Source: Paenibacillus qinlingensis
Lineage (GTDB): Bacteria > Bacillota > Bacilli > Paenibacillales > NBRC-103111
Length of the DNA stretch: 64,000 bases
Direction of reading: 5' to 3'
NCBI RefSeq assembly: GCF_013204845.1
Contig: NZ_JABMKY010000001.1
Location: 248,001-312,000, forward strand
Shown: positions 1 to 9,103 of the stretch, piece by piece
Position numbering within the stretch: the stretch's first letter is position 1
How the letters are laid out: the number at the start of each line of letters is the position of its first letter
Notes under the pieces: model-generated
Database searches by the model: none
What the model was told of the DNA's origin: nothing
The model's input: the letters and a program-made list of their open reading frames with translations, nothing else
Position numbers and translations under genes: made by a program

Positions 1-1
1 G

Positions 2-1330
2 ACACCAGCCATCAGTTCGTATCGGGTTGTCATGCCAGGGAGTACCTATGTAACACCGCCTGAACAAGATAAACAAAACCCACTTGAGGTCGACGCTGCA
101 GCGTTCATCCAAGCCCTAGAGCGGACATCGTCGTCAGATGAGGTTTCCGTATCTCCATCGCCAATTAAACCAGAGCAGCAGCTGGTTGCTGCATTCAGCG
201 GACTCAGTCCACTGATCGCCAAGGAAATCGTATACCGGAGTATGCAAGGAAAAACGGAAGTCGATACCGCATCGCTGTGGCAGGCGTTCAGTGAAGTAAT
301 GACCGCGATGCGCGAGGATCGCTATGAACCTGTCATTGTAGAGCAAGAACCTACAGGCAAACTATTCTTCGCGATGACACCACTTACGCATATCAAGGGC
401 ACGTCGAAATCATACGCTTCGCCAAGCTTATGTTTGGAGCAATTCTATGGCGACAAAGCGGAAAGAGATACGGTTAAACAACGTGTATCTGATTTATTGA
501 AATTTTTACAAAATGAAGTCAATAAAAATGTTAAAAAACTGGAAAAACTCCAAGACACGATCGAAGATTCCAAAGACGCGGATAAATATCGCATTCTTGG
601 AGAACTGTTAACCGCTTCTCTTCACACGATCAAGAAAGGCGACAAAGAAGTCCAAGCCATTAATTACTACGATGAAGATCAGGCGATGATCACCATCACA
701 CTGGACCCGCTTCTTGGCCCGGCAGAGAACGCACAGCGTTATTTTAAGAAATATAGTAAATTGAAAAACAGCACGGTGATCGTTGAGGAGCAAATTGCCC
801 AAACGCACCAAGAGATTACCTATCTCACGACGCTGCTGCAGCAGTTGAGCGTTGCCTCCTTACCGGATATTGAAGAGATTCGCGATGAGCTTATGGAGCA
901 AGGCTACGTGCGCGATCGCAACAAAAAGCAGCGTAAGAAAAAGAAAAAAGATAAGCCCGCTCTAGCCTGCTACGAATCCAGCGAGGGCGTACCTATCTAT
1001 GTTGGTAAAAATAATACGCAGAACGAATATCTGACGAATCGTCTTGCTTCTTCGATGGATACCTGGCTGCACACAAAAGATATCCCTGGCTCTCACGTCG
1101 TCATTCGCGGTGAGTTCAGCGACACCACCTTGCTTGAAGCCGCTCAGCTAGCTGCTTTCTTCAGTCAAGCCAAAAACTCGAGTCAAGTTCCTGTGGATTA
1201 CACAACGATCAAGCACGTCCATAAACCTAACGGCTCGAAGCCTGGCTTTGTCATTTATGTAAATCAGAAAACACTTTATGTGACACCAGAGGAAGAAGAA
1301 ATCAAGCAATTGAAAGTGACTATCAAGTGA
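2..1330 (+). CDS. rqcH: Rqc2/NFACT-family ribosome quality control protein RqcH, 3' part
   Basis: The frame is open from the window edge, so the start lies upstream and the ATG at 32 is internal. RqcH binds stalled 50S-peptidyl-tRNA complexes and directs Ala tailing. Visible are the end of NFACT-N (a PGSTYVTPPEQDK stretch), a long charged coiled coil (roughly residues 125-290 of the visible part, with a Lys-rich patch RKKKKKDK), and a C-terminal NFACT-R domain with WLHTKDIPGSHVVIRG and VPVDYT followed by KPGFVIYV, the family signature. About 430 of the usual 570 residues are present. It converges with galU across a shared terminator. Confidence 0.95.
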   Translation, partial: TPAISSYRVVMPGSTYVTPPEQDKQNPLEVDAAAFIQALERTSSSDEVSVSPSPIKPEQQLVAAFSGLSPLIAKEIVYRSMQGKTEVDTASLWQAFSEVMTAMREDRYEPVIVEQEPTGKLFFAMTPLTHIKGTSKSYASPSLCLEQFYGDKAERDTVKQRVSDLLKFLQNEVNKNVKKLEKLQDTIEDSKDADKYRILGELLTASLHTIKKGDKEVQAINYYDEDQAMITITLDPLLGPAENAQRYFKKYSKLKNSTVIVEEQIAQTHQEITYLTTLLQQLSVASLPDIEEIRDELMEQGYVRDRNKKQRKKKKKDKPALACYESSEGVPIYVGKNNTQNEYLTNRLASSMDTWLHTKDIPGSHVVIRGEFSDTTLLEAAQLAAFFSQAKNSSQVPVDYTTIKHVHKPNGSKPGFVIYVNQKTLYVTPEEEEIKQLKVTIK

Positions 1331-1598
1331 GTACGCAAAAAAGCACGCAAAATCAACACCTGCGCCATTGTAAGTATGATGGGTTCGCTCAATAGTCCGA
1401 AAATAGCCAACTAATCTCGACATCAGCGTCATCCAAACTCAATTAATCCGATTTTGCACACTTAAATCACCCCAAACAACGATTACTAGAGAAAAATAGC
1501 CAATTAATTCGGCAGAATCGGGCTATCTATTCTTTTTTGGGCGGGAACCCCTTTTTAGTTGGGAAATATCGGACTACAACAAAATATGGTGAAAGCCC

Positions 1599-1632
1599 AA
1601 AAAACCTATCGAGCGTCTCGATAGGTTTTTCT
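1599..1632. terminator. Bidirectional intrinsic terminator between rqcH and galU
   Basis: A 13-bp perfect stem, AAAACCTATCGAG pairing with CTCGATAGGTTTT around a CGT loop, has A and T runs on its two sides and so serves both convergent genes. I see no gene in the rest of the 1331-1645 gap. Confidence 0.85.
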
Positions 1633-1645
1633 CCTTATGTACAGA

Positions 1646-2527
1646 CTACTGTTTGTCCCATTGCTGAGTTAATGAAAGAATATAAGCCTTTACTTGCTCT
1701 TGCAAATCCGGGCGCTGTAAGGCAAGTTCAATAGTTGCTTCAATATATCCAAGCTTGTCTCCAACGTCGTATCGCTTCGCTTGCATCAGATAAGCCGCCA
1801 TCTGCTGTTCCTTATTCAGCACGCGCAATGCATCCGTTAATTGAATCTCACCGCCGCGGCCAGGCTCTTGACGCTCCAAAATGCGGAAAATTTCCGGCAA
1901 AATAATATATCGGCCAATTACCGCTAAATTCGAAGGCGCTTGATCACGATCGGGCTTCTCTACCAGATCCTCAATCAATCGATAGTTCGCGTAGCTCGCC
2001 GCTGGAGAAACGATCCCATATTTACTAACATCAGCCCAAGGCACCTCTTGAACCGCAATGACGGAGGTTTCCGTTTGCTCATAGATATCCATCATCTGTT
2101 TAAGCCCTGGCGGTGAAGATTGAAGAATATCATCCCCAAGCAAAACGGCGAATGGTTCATCTCCAATAAATTTGCGCGCGCAGAGAATAGCGTGACCCAA
2201 GCCAAGCGGCTGCTTCTGACGAATGTAATGAACATCCGCTAGATTAGACACCGATTTCACAATCTCCAGCAGCTGAGTGCTCCCTTTTTCTTCAAGCATC
2301 ATCTCAAGCTCTACGGATTTATCAAAATGATCCTCGATCGCACGTTTGTTTCGCCCTGTAACGATGATAATATCCTCAATGCCGGACTCAATCGCTTCTT
2401 CTACAATGTACTGAATCGCTGGTTTGTCAACGATAGGCAGCATTTCCTTAGGCTGCGCCTTCGTTGCGGGCAGGAACCGAGTGCCTAATCCCGCCGCGGG
2501 AATAATAGCTTTCCGAATTTTTTTCAT
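1646..2527 (-). CDS. galU: UTP-glucose-1-phosphate uridylyltransferase
   Basis: Makes UDP-glucose from UTP and glucose-1-phosphate for cell-wall glycopolymers and glycolipids. The 293-residue protein has the N-terminal nucleotidyltransferase signature GLGTRFLPATKAQPKEMLP (residues 13-31), the LGLGHAILCA segment near 108, LLGDD near 129 and the ERQEPGRGGEIQLTDAL block near 216, all typical of bacterial GalU and full length for the family. The ATG is preceded by AGGAGG at good spacing. It is the last gene of a minus-strand group with the PHP and LysR genes. GtaB-type paralogues cannot be separated from GalU by sequence alone. Confidence 0.96.
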   Translation of the reverse strand: MKKIRKAIIPAAGLGTRFLPATKAQPKEMLPIVDKPAIQYIVEEAIESGIEDIIIVTGRNKRAIEDHFDKSVELEMMLEEKGSTQLLEIVKSVSNLADVHYIRQKQPLGLGHAILCARKFIGDEPFAVLLGDDILQSSPPGLKQMMDIYEQTETSVIAVQEVPWADVSKYGIVSPAASYANYRLIEDLVEKPDRDQAPSNLAVIGRYIILPEIFRILERQEPGRGGEIQLTDALRVLNKEQQMAAYLMQAKRYDVGDKLGYIEATIELALQRPDLQEQVKAYILSLTQQWDKQ

Positions 2528-2585
2528 GAATGATCCTCCTAAAAGTTTCGAGTAACCCTTGCAAGCGAAGTGTAAAATTGCAACC

Positions 2586-3437
2586 TCAAAACTCGCTTCG
2601 GAAGCCTACGCTTGACTTTAAATGTTCCACGACATCCATGCCGATGCGTTTCGAGCCGATAGCTCCGTGGAAAGCAGTATCACCACGTACGCCATGGAAA
2701 TCAGAGCCTGCTGTGATCAGCAGTCCCTTACGCTCTGCAAGAAGTCTATATCTTTCCTCATCTTCTGGCGAATGATCAGCATGGTACACTTCAATGCCAT
2801 CTAATCCTTGTGAAGTAATGACCTCTACTAAAGCATCATCGTGATAAATACCGGGGTGTGCAAGCACCGCTTTGCCGCCAGCCTCATGAATCCATGAAAT
2901 CGCCGTAGCCGGCTCAATACGAGGTGGATTGGCGTAAGCAGCCGCTCCAGTAGCCAAATAGCGATCGAAGGCTTCTGTGATTGTGCTTACATAACCTTTA
3001 TTCATAAGCACAGCAGCAATATGTGGCCGCCCAACCGTATCACCTTTGCGCTTCACATTGGCAACTTCTTTAAGAACTTCCTCCATCGTAATGTCGATGC
3101 TTAGCTCCTGCAGTCGTGCAATAATCATCTCATTACGGGTATCCCTTGTATCGCGTAAGGACGATAATCGTTGTAGAAATTGTTCATCCTCAATGTTCAT
3201 GTAATAACCCAGAATATGAATGTCCTGACCGTTCGCAACCGTTGAGATTTCTACTCCGGGAACAACGACAATGCCCAATTCCAAGCCAGCAGCAAGCGCC
3301 TCCGCTACCCCCGAGATGGTATCATGATCGGTAATCGCAATTGCACCTAATCCGGCTTCTAAAGCCATTGCGACATTCGCTCTGGGAGACTGTGTCCCGT
3401 CTGAGGCTGTTGTATGTGAATGTAGGTCTGCTTCCAT
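2586..3437 (-). CDS. PHP-domain phosphoesterase (RNase AM/YciV type)
   Basis: A 283-residue cytosolic metal-dependent phosphoesterase. The PHP metal ligands are visible: DLHSHTTASDG at residues 4-14, ITDHDT near 36-41, the GVEIS motif near 62, HPG near 192 and a terminal GSDFHG. The length and order fit the TrpH/YciV subfamily, whose members degrade 3',5'-nucleoside bisphosphates or short RNA 5' ends; the substrate here is inferred. The start codon lies only 17 bases after the LysR gene stop and has a GGGGG ribosome binding site, so the two are probably cotranscribed. Confidence 0.88.
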   Translation of the reverse strand: MEADLHSHTTASDGTQSPRANVAMALEAGLGAIAITDHDTISGVAEALAAGLELGIVVVPGVEISTVANGQDIHILGYYMNIEDEQFLQRLSSLRDTRDTRNEMIIARLQELSIDITMEEVLKEVANVKRKGDTVGRPHIAAVLMNKGYVSTITEAFDRYLATGAAAYANPPRIEPATAISWIHEAGGKAVLAHPGIYHDDALVEVITSQGLDGIEVYHADHSPEDEERYRLLAERKGLLITAGSDFHGVRGDTAFHGAIGSKRIGMDVVEHLKSSVGFRSEF

Positions 3438-3454
3438 TCGATCCCCCGTCCTTC

Positions 3455-4366
3455 TTATAGAAAACGACTTAAATCTTCTTGTCTCAAGAACGTCATGAAG
3501 CTTACGGCCGAAATCGGCAGCAAGGTCGAGTTTAAATAAATCGCATAAAAGCTGCGCTCAAACACGATATTCTCGATTTTCTTCACTTTAAAAAGGCCTA
3601 GCGTTACCTCATGCTTCACGGACGATTGCGATAAGATGGATATCCCTAATCCCGCTTCAACGGCCGATTTGATGGCTCCTGTGCTTCCTAGCTCCATCAC
3701 AATCTTCATCGAAGAACAATCCATGTTGCAGCGAGCGAATTCTTCCTCCATAACTCTCCTAGTGCCTGAGCCCTGTTCACGCAAAACAAACGGATACTTC
3801 AACAGCTCTTCCAATGTAACAACGGGGGCATCTGCTAATGGATGGTCCGATGGAACGATGAGTCGCAGTTCGTCGCTAAGGATCGGTTCGGTATGCACGT
3901 CCGGATGATGAATAGGCGCCTCAACAAGACCGAAATTGAGCTGATGACTAAGCACCTCGTCCAAGATTTGTGCTGTATTCATTACTTTCATTGAAACAGA
4001 AATGTTCGGGTAATCCTTGCTGAATGGGCCTAGAAGACGAGGTAAAATATACTCTCCCATCGTTAAGCTGGCGCCCAGCTGAAGTCGACCCTCGATCATC
4101 ATTGTAAATTTCGACATCGCGACATCGGTGTCCCGAATAAGTTCAATGCTATTTTTGGCAAATGGCAGTAAAGCTCGTCCTGCTTCGGACAGTTCGATCT
4201 TCTTGGTGCTGCGATGAAAGAGCTTCACGCCAAAGTAATCCTCAAGTGACTGTACTTGCATTGTCACGGCCGGCTGTGTCATATGTAACGCACCGGCTGC
4301 ATGTGAGAAACTGCCTTTTTCCGCTACGGTATAGAAAATGTGTAATTGATGAAAATTAAGTGCCAT
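3455..4366 (-). CDS. LysR-family transcriptional regulator (CysL/YwfK-like)
   Basis: 303 residues. The N-terminal winged helix (residues 1-60, FSHAAGALHMTQPAVTMQVQSLE) is followed by a periplasmic-binding-like effector domain. It has the usual length and no signal peptide. It sits upstream of the PHP and galU genes on the same strand rather than diverging from a target, so the regulated gene is not evident. The sequence resembles the CysL/selenium-metabolism LysR group, but I cannot fix the ligand. Confidence 0.9.
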   Translation of the reverse strand: MALNFHQLHIFYTVAEKGSFSHAAGALHMTQPAVTMQVQSLEDYFGVKLFHRSTKKIELSEAGRALLPFAKNSIELIRDTDVAMSKFTMMIEGRLQLGASLTMGEYILPRLLGPFSKDYPNISVSMKVMNTAQILDEVLSHQLNFGLVEAPIHHPDVHTEPILSDELRLIVPSDHPLADAPVVTLEELLKYPFVLREQGSGTRRVMEEEFARCNMDCSSMKIVMELGSTGAIKSAVEAGLGISILSQSSVKHEVTLGLFKVKKIENIVFERSFYAIYLNSTLLPISAVSFMTFLRQEDLSRFL

Positions 4367-4428
4367 GATCTACCGCCTCTCTTTGCTCCATTATATGAAA
4401 TCGAACCCGTACAGTCCATCAAGACGAC

Positions 4429-4467
4429 AAAAAAAGAGTACGTCTGCCCTAGCTCCAGACATACTCT
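4429..4467 (-). terminator. Intrinsic terminator of the 4482-4919 gene
   Basis: Read on the minus strand, AGAGTATGTCTG pairs with CAGACGTACTCT (one mismatch), followed by a run of seven T. Confidence 0.8.
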
Positions 4468-4481
4468 GCTTAATAACATGA

Positions 4482-4919
4482 TTAGCGCCGCTTGCGACTA
4501 TTCTTGATTAAGGTCATACGACGAGAGTGTCTCAACCAGGAATAGTACGATTTCAAATCGCGCAGCTCCATGGTCTCTGACATTTTACCAAGAAAGGTAA
4601 CAATGATCATTTTGTGCAGAGGATTGCCTACAAGATCCGTCTCGTGCTCCAAATGGGAGAATTCGGCTACGACCACCAAATCATCATCAATCAGATAGAC
4701 GTCTTCTTCGTTCCGATAATAAGGGACCATGCTATCATTTTTAAGCTTCTCCCAAAGAAATGCGCAGATTTCCTCAAGTGAATTGTTATCGCTAGAAATA
4801 CGATCGCTCCATCTTAGCTTAGCATGATTCGTGATCACGATATCCGCTACTTTCTTATCACCTAGCTGTACGAAGAATGGTTCGTAAGTACTCCATCTCC
4901 CCATAACCTTATCTTTCAT
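4482..4919 (-). CDS. Conserved hypothetical protein
   Basis: About 145 residues, soluble and charged, with no signal peptide or membrane segment and a basic tail rich in R and K (RRMTLIKNSRKRR). I do not recognise the family. The start at the second Met is favoured because GGGG lies 8 bases upstream; an in-frame GTG six bases earlier is too close to it. It has its own terminator, so it is probably monocistronic. Codon use resembles its core neighbours. Confidence 0.75.
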   Translation of the reverse strand: MKDKVMGRWSTYEPFFVQLGDKKVADIVITNHAKLRWSDRISSDNNSLEEICAFLWEKLKNDSMVPYYRNEEDVYLIDDDLVVVAEFSHLEHETDLVGNPLHKMIIVTFLGKMSETMELRDLKSYYSWLRHSRRMTLIKNSRKRR

Positions 4920-5140
4920 GATCACATCCCCTTTCCTATTTAAATGGGACCGAATACCTACTCCCTGAAGTTCTGTAAGTTATATTTTACTGTATTATAA
5001 CTTTTTTTCCCATGGAAGAATATATAAAATTATTAATAAGTATTTATGAAGACAACAAACTATGCCTAATTTTCGGAAAATTGAGAAAACTTCTAACAAA
5101 GTCATTCAAAACAACACCGACCCAGGTCGATATCATTGAT

Positions 5141-5172
5141 AAAAAAAAGAAAAAAGCTTCTCACGAAGCTTT
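5141..5172 (-). terminator. Intrinsic terminator downstream of ylbG
   Basis: On the minus strand AAGCTTC and GAAGCTT form a short stem around GTGA, and a T-rich tail follows. Confidence 0.75.
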
Positions 5173-5189
5173 CATTTTGCACTGCAGCC

Positions 5190-5453
5190 TCAAAGCGTGT
5201 AAAATCTAGTTTTGTCAGGAACGTCACTACTATATTCCGTTTTAATTTCATTACGATATGATTTCTCTACCTTCTTGACGTAGGGTAACTTAAGTAGACT
5301 GCGTGTGGTCTCTTCTAATTTGCTCGCATGTATATAAAGAACTGCATAATTCATTTTCTTGGATATGTAATGAAGGGAACCGAACCGCTCCAAATTTCTT
5401 GCGGCTTTGATATCGTTAACCCAAATGATTAATCCGCTTCGCTCAATCATCAT
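5190..5453 (-). CDS. ylbG: YlbG family protein (DUF2129)
   Basis: A small cytosolic protein of 87 residues whose segments NLERFGSLHYISKKMNYAVLY and PYVKKVEKSYRNEIKTEY match the YlbG family, which has no firmly established function. In Bacillus ylbG lies directly beside ylbF. Here the ylbF homologue is at 6540-6989 with an asparaginase gene on the opposite strand between them, a local rearrangement. The start has GAGG 8 bases upstream. Confidence 0.88.
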   Translation of the reverse strand: MMIERSGLIIWVNDIKAARNLERFGSLHYISKKMNYAVLYIHASKLEETTRSLLKLPYVKKVEKSYRNEIKTEYSSDVPDKTRFYTL

Positions 5454-5500
5454 GATTGCAACCTCTTTTCAATAATCCTAGTATGGAGTGATCTCACAAC

Positions 5501-6505
5501 ATGAAGCCATCAAACACTATTGTCCGCGTGACTCGCGGACATATAACAGAAAGCATACATCGCATTCACCTTGCTGTTGTCGATAACCAAGGAACGCTCC
5601 TGCACGGTGCAGGCGATCCGCACCTGCTCACCTTCGCCCGTTCGACGGCGAAGCTGATTCAAGCCTTGCCGGTCATTGAATCCGGCGCGGCTGATCATTT
5701 CGGCCTGTCAGAGGCCGAAATTGCCTTATGCTGCGCTTCCCACAATGGGGAAGCTGAACATGTGAGCACAGCCCGCGGCATTTTGGGCAAGCTGGGGTAT
5801 CATGCCAAGCATCTGCAATGCGGTGCGCATGAGCCGTACCATGCGCCAACTGCACAGGCGATGCGCGAACGGGGAGAGTCCCCGTCAACTTTGCACAACA
5901 ATTGCTCGGGCAAACATTCGGGTATGCTATCCCTCAGCAGACATCTTGGCGCTTCGCCAGATACCTACATGAGCCCGGAACATCCGGTTCAGGTATTGAT
6001 GTTAGATGCTGTGAGCGCCATGTCAGATGTGCCTAAGGAACAGATGGAGCTCGGAATTGACGGCTGCGGCGTCCCTGTGTTTGGAATGCCAATCAACCAT
6101 CTCGCGCTCGCTTTTGCCCGATTGGGCAGCCCCCAAGGGCTATCTGCAGAGCGTGCAAACGCTTGCCAAAGAATTGTCGATGCTGTGCGAAAATATCCTC
6201 AATTCCTCGCAGGAAGCGATCGCTTCGATACGCGATTAATCGAGGTAACAAAAGGACGAGTCATAGGCAAAATGGGCGCTGAAGGAATCTTCGCCCTCTC
6301 CATACCCGACCAAGCCATCGGCTTCGTCTTAAAGGTAGAAGATGGAAACATTCGTGCCTTGTATCCCGCAGTCATTGAAGCATTAAAGCAGCTAGGCTAT
6401 CTGTCGGAAACCGAGGTCAGTGAGCTCAAGGAGTTCCATACACCTGCTGTTCACAACTGGCAAGGAACCGAGGTCGGACGCATCCGCCCCGATTTCTGCC
6501 TGTAA
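5501..6505 (+). CDS. Asparaginase of the Asparaginase II (PF06089, rhizobial) family
   Basis: Predicted to hydrolyse L-asparagine to aspartate and ammonia. The 334 residues show the family's conserved blocks: CCASHNGEAEH near 76, LQCGAHEPYHAP near 108, NNCSGKHSGML near 137, GIDGCGVPVFGMP near 184 and IGKMGAEGIFAL near 256. No signal peptide is seen, so it is cytosolic. It is unrelated to the type I/II AnsA/AnsB fold. It diverges from ylbG with 47 bases between them, and a GGAG site precedes the ATG. Confidence 0.9.
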   Translation: MKPSNTIVRVTRGHITESIHRIHLAVVDNQGTLLHGAGDPHLLTFARSTAKLIQALPVIESGAADHFGLSEAEIALCCASHNGEAEHVSTARGILGKLGYHAKHLQCGAHEPYHAPTAQAMRERGESPSTLHNNCSGKHSGMLSLSRHLGASPDTYMSPEHPVQVLMLDAVSAMSDVPKEQMELGIDGCGVPVFGMPINHLALAFARLGSPQGLSAERANACQRIVDAVRKYPQFLAGSDRFDTRLIEVTKGRVIGKMGAEGIFALSIPDQAIGFVLKVEDGNIRALYPAVIEALKQLGYLSETEVSELKEFHTPAVHNWQGTEVGRIRPDFCL

Positions 6506-6539
6506 TACCACCGCTTTTGATCACGAAGTAGTCCTTACA

Positions 6540-6989
6540 TTAACCGCAATTCCCACTGCAGCTTCCACCGGAGCTGCAGCCTTTGCCGGTTGGCAAGGGA
6601 TTGTTGCTTGGCACTTTAATGGAATCTGATACCGCGTGAGCAATCGTCGTTGAAACGGTGAACAGCAAGTCGTCCAAACGATCCTCAGCTTCTTTATACT
6701 TGCGAACTGCCTCAACAGCCAGGAGTTTCTCTTGCACGTCATTCACAGCTGCTAAGGCATCGTGATAGCTAGGGTGGTAGTGCCCGAAACGTTCGCACTC
6801 CTCAAAAGCATCTTTTTTCCTAGCAAAAACAGCTTGCAAATCTTTGACTTCTCTGCTGTTCTCAACTTCGGTTTTCCAATATAAATAATCTGCAACTTCC
6901 GCAGAAGAATTAATCATATCACCCATATCGTAGGCCTGCATAAGGATAGCCGACATATCCAGTGTTTCGGTTTCCATTGTTTGTAACAT
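6540..6989 (-). CDS. ylbF: YlbF/RicF-type regulator of the Y-complex
   Basis: 149 residues. The helical YlbF/YmcA core (roughly 14-115) carries FGHYHPSY, and the tail is rich in Gly, Ser and Cys (GCSSGGSCSGNCG). In Bacillus RicF joins RicA and RicT to stimulate RNase Y mRNA maturation, and the complex binds Fe-S clusters through Cys residues; the Cys tail here is consistent with that role. A possible AAGG ribosome binding site precedes the ATG. The assignment to RicF rather than a paralogue rests on the Cys tail and on ylbG nearby. Confidence 0.85.
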   Translation of the reverse strand: MLQTMETETLDMSAILMQAYDMGDMINSSAEVADYLYWKTEVENSREVKDLQAVFARKKDAFEECERFGHYHPSYHDALAAVNDVQEKLLAVEAVRKYKEAEDRLDDLLFTVSTTIAHAVSDSIKVPSNNPLPTGKGCSSGGSCSGNCG

Positions 6990-7040
6990 TACGACAACCT
7001 CATCCTTCCTCGCGAAAAAGTCTATAACACTTCTATCATA

Positions 7041-9086
7041 TCACAGTTCGCCAAGAGTTTCTTCCTTTTCTCTCACAGACCCATCGTTGATTCCTGGTAA
7101 TATGAGCTTCATCTCTTTCCAATCCTCACCAGTCCAAGCAATCTCCTCATATTCTTCCCAGCCCTCCAGAATCCAACCTGTTCGATCTTCTCGCAGCATA
7201 CGAGGGATAATGAAGCAGTCTCGTCCTTCTTTTCTCAACTGCAGCACACTTTTCCATTCTATAGCTTTACGAATCATATCCTTACGTGTAGAGGCATGGT
7301 AATCGCGCAACTCTTTAATCCAACTCACAGGAATTTGTTGCATATCTGGATACAACTCCTCCCGCTGTGGCAAATACGGATCAATTTCATACAATTGAAT
7401 CGTATCTTTAGAGTAACAAAGACCCAATACAGGCTCATCCCATGAGGGAATCTCGCCTTCTTCATCGCTCAATAGATTTGGAATTTGATTTGGATTGGGA
7501 TGGAAGCCCATCGCTTCCAAGCATTTCGTCAAATGTTTCACATGCTCCCGTGACACAATAAAATTGGTTTCTCCCAAGCGCTCTCCGAGCAGGTTGCTGC
7601 ACTTCTCATTCCGGAGCAGAGCTTCCGCAACCTCATTCGATTGACAGCGAAGCAAAGTCACATCCGTTAGGTAGAGCTTATCCTTCTGCTCTTCCCACTG
7701 CTGTAAGGTAATGACTACTCCTTCTGGAACTTCATAATAAGCATGATCCCGCAGAACTTGAATCACGTCAGAGCTCCTCAAACCATGATCTAACGCGCGC
7801 CCAAAGCTTTCTTTGGTCAAACGATAGGTACGTACGAGATCAGCGTTCTGCAGGTCAGCAAATGCCGCAACTCCCCACTCTAAGCGCAGAGAAGCATTGG
7901 GTGGTAACAGCACTTCGAAATCAGGCTGAACATACAGCGAAGGATCGTTTCGGTGAGATTGTTCAAGGAGAGAATCTGGACCCTCACCTATACTTAGCCG
8001 AGGCGTGATTAACCATCTGAACCAACGTTGCCCCTCTTGATCTTCTGCTAATTCGACAAAACGAAATGTCGATAATGGCTTAATCCAGGCTATCATCAAC
8101 TCCTGACGCAGAGCCTCATCGTCCACAGGTTTATGTGTAATCGAACAGTACGTGAGAATGGCTTGCAACAGTTCTGAAACACTGTACCACTGCAAGACAG
8201 TCGCCCTTTCCATGCATGCAATCCCATGCTCGAGCCAAACTGGCGCAGGAATCAAGGCCTGTCGCCAAATGCGATACAATTGGGCTTGTTGATATTCATA
8301 GGAGCTTTGCAGCCATCTCTCGAAACGTCGATGATGGAACAGGAATCGGTTGCCCGTTTCATTTTTATAGAGAAAGCCCATTCTCATACCCAATTCAAGC
8401 ATCAACGCGGCAGGCTCATCATAAACGTCCGTAAATGCGTAAGTAAGTCCTGATTGCGTGAGGATTCTTGCAGGTAATCTTACATGTTCCGTAATTTTCT
8501 GCAACTGCTTTTTATGTAAAGTTCCTTTATTCGTAAGGGAAAGTTCAGACTGCCGCGAGCAACTCACCATGCAATGAAACAATTGCTGCGCGAGTCCCCG
8601 TGGATTCGAAGGAACGCTGTCTTCCTCCATGTCTGCTATACAGTCGCTAAGATCCCTTAACTCCTCTAAATCACTTTGCTCGGGGGGCCATAAGATAGGA
8701 AATAGTAGGCTCTGCCACCCAGCGAATGCGTCCTCAGGCAATGTATACAACTGTTCTCCCCAAGATTTGCGAAAAGCAACAATGATACCATAACGACGAA
8801 GCCCCCATAGCCCCAAACTGACTTGAGCGCCAGCCATTTGCAGCACCGCTTCCTTTGCCAACCTCTCGCTAGTAAAAGGCAGACAGCCGAACGTCGACAT
8901 CACCAGGCGCAGCGTGCTCTTCTCATCGGACGTGAGCTCACGGTAGAGTTCAGCTAAGTGGGTAGGAGGTGTGAGAATCTCTTCTAAAGAATCACCTAAT
9001 GTGCGAAGTGCAGAGCACCACGGTTGTCTTAAAATAGATTCCTTTAATGAACCCGGCATTTTCCTTTCCACATGCTCGTACTTCAT
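7041..9086 (-). CDS. XPB/Ssl2 N-terminal-domain (helicase-associated) protein
   Basis: A 681-residue cytosolic protein with no helicase motifs of its own. The C-terminal half (about 380-560) resembles the XPB/Ssl2 N-terminal helicase-associated domain, and the beginning looks like winged-helix repeats. It starts 17 bases after the stop of the XPB-like helicase gene, so the two form an operon and probably a functional pair. The layout recalls the split between XPB ATPase and accessory partner in archaeal XPB-Bax1, but the partner domain here is a different one. The role in DNA repair is inferred. Confidence 0.75.
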   Translation of the reverse strand: MKYEHVERKMPGSLKESILRQPWCSALRTLGDSLEEILTPPTHLAELYRELTSDEKSTLRLVMSTFGCLPFTSERLAKEAVLQMAGAQVSLGLWGLRRYGIIVAFRKSWGEQLYTLPEDAFAGWQSLLFPILWPPEQSDLEELRDLSDCIADMEEDSVPSNPRGLAQQLFHCMVSCSRQSELSLTNKGTLHKKQLQKITEHVRLPARILTQSGLTYAFTDVYDEPAALMLELGMRMGFLYKNETGNRFLFHHRRFERWLQSSYEYQQAQLYRIWRQALIPAPVWLEHGIACMERATVLQWYSVSELLQAILTYCSITHKPVDDEALRQELMIAWIKPLSTFRFVELAEDQEGQRWFRWLITPRLSIGEGPDSLLEQSHRNDPSLYVQPDFEVLLPPNASLRLEWGVAAFADLQNADLVRTYRLTKESFGRALDHGLRSSDVIQVLRDHAYYEVPEGVVITLQQWEEQKDKLYLTDVTLLRCQSNEVAEALLRNEKCSNLLGERLGETNFIVSREHVKHLTKCLEAMGFHPNPNQIPNLLSDEEGEIPSWDEPVLGLCYSKDTIQLYEIDPYLPQREELYPDMQQIPVSWIKELRDYHASTRKDMIRKAIEWKSVLQLRKEGRDCFIIPRMLREDRTGWILEGWEEYEEIAWTGEDWKEMKLILPGINDGSVREKEETLGEL

Positions 9087-9103
9087 TTTTCATGCCTACC
9101 TCC

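Noticed and set aside
5012-5209. 65-residue plus-strand frame upstream of ylbG
   Set aside because: Low complexity, crosses the ylbG terminator, no ribosome binding site.
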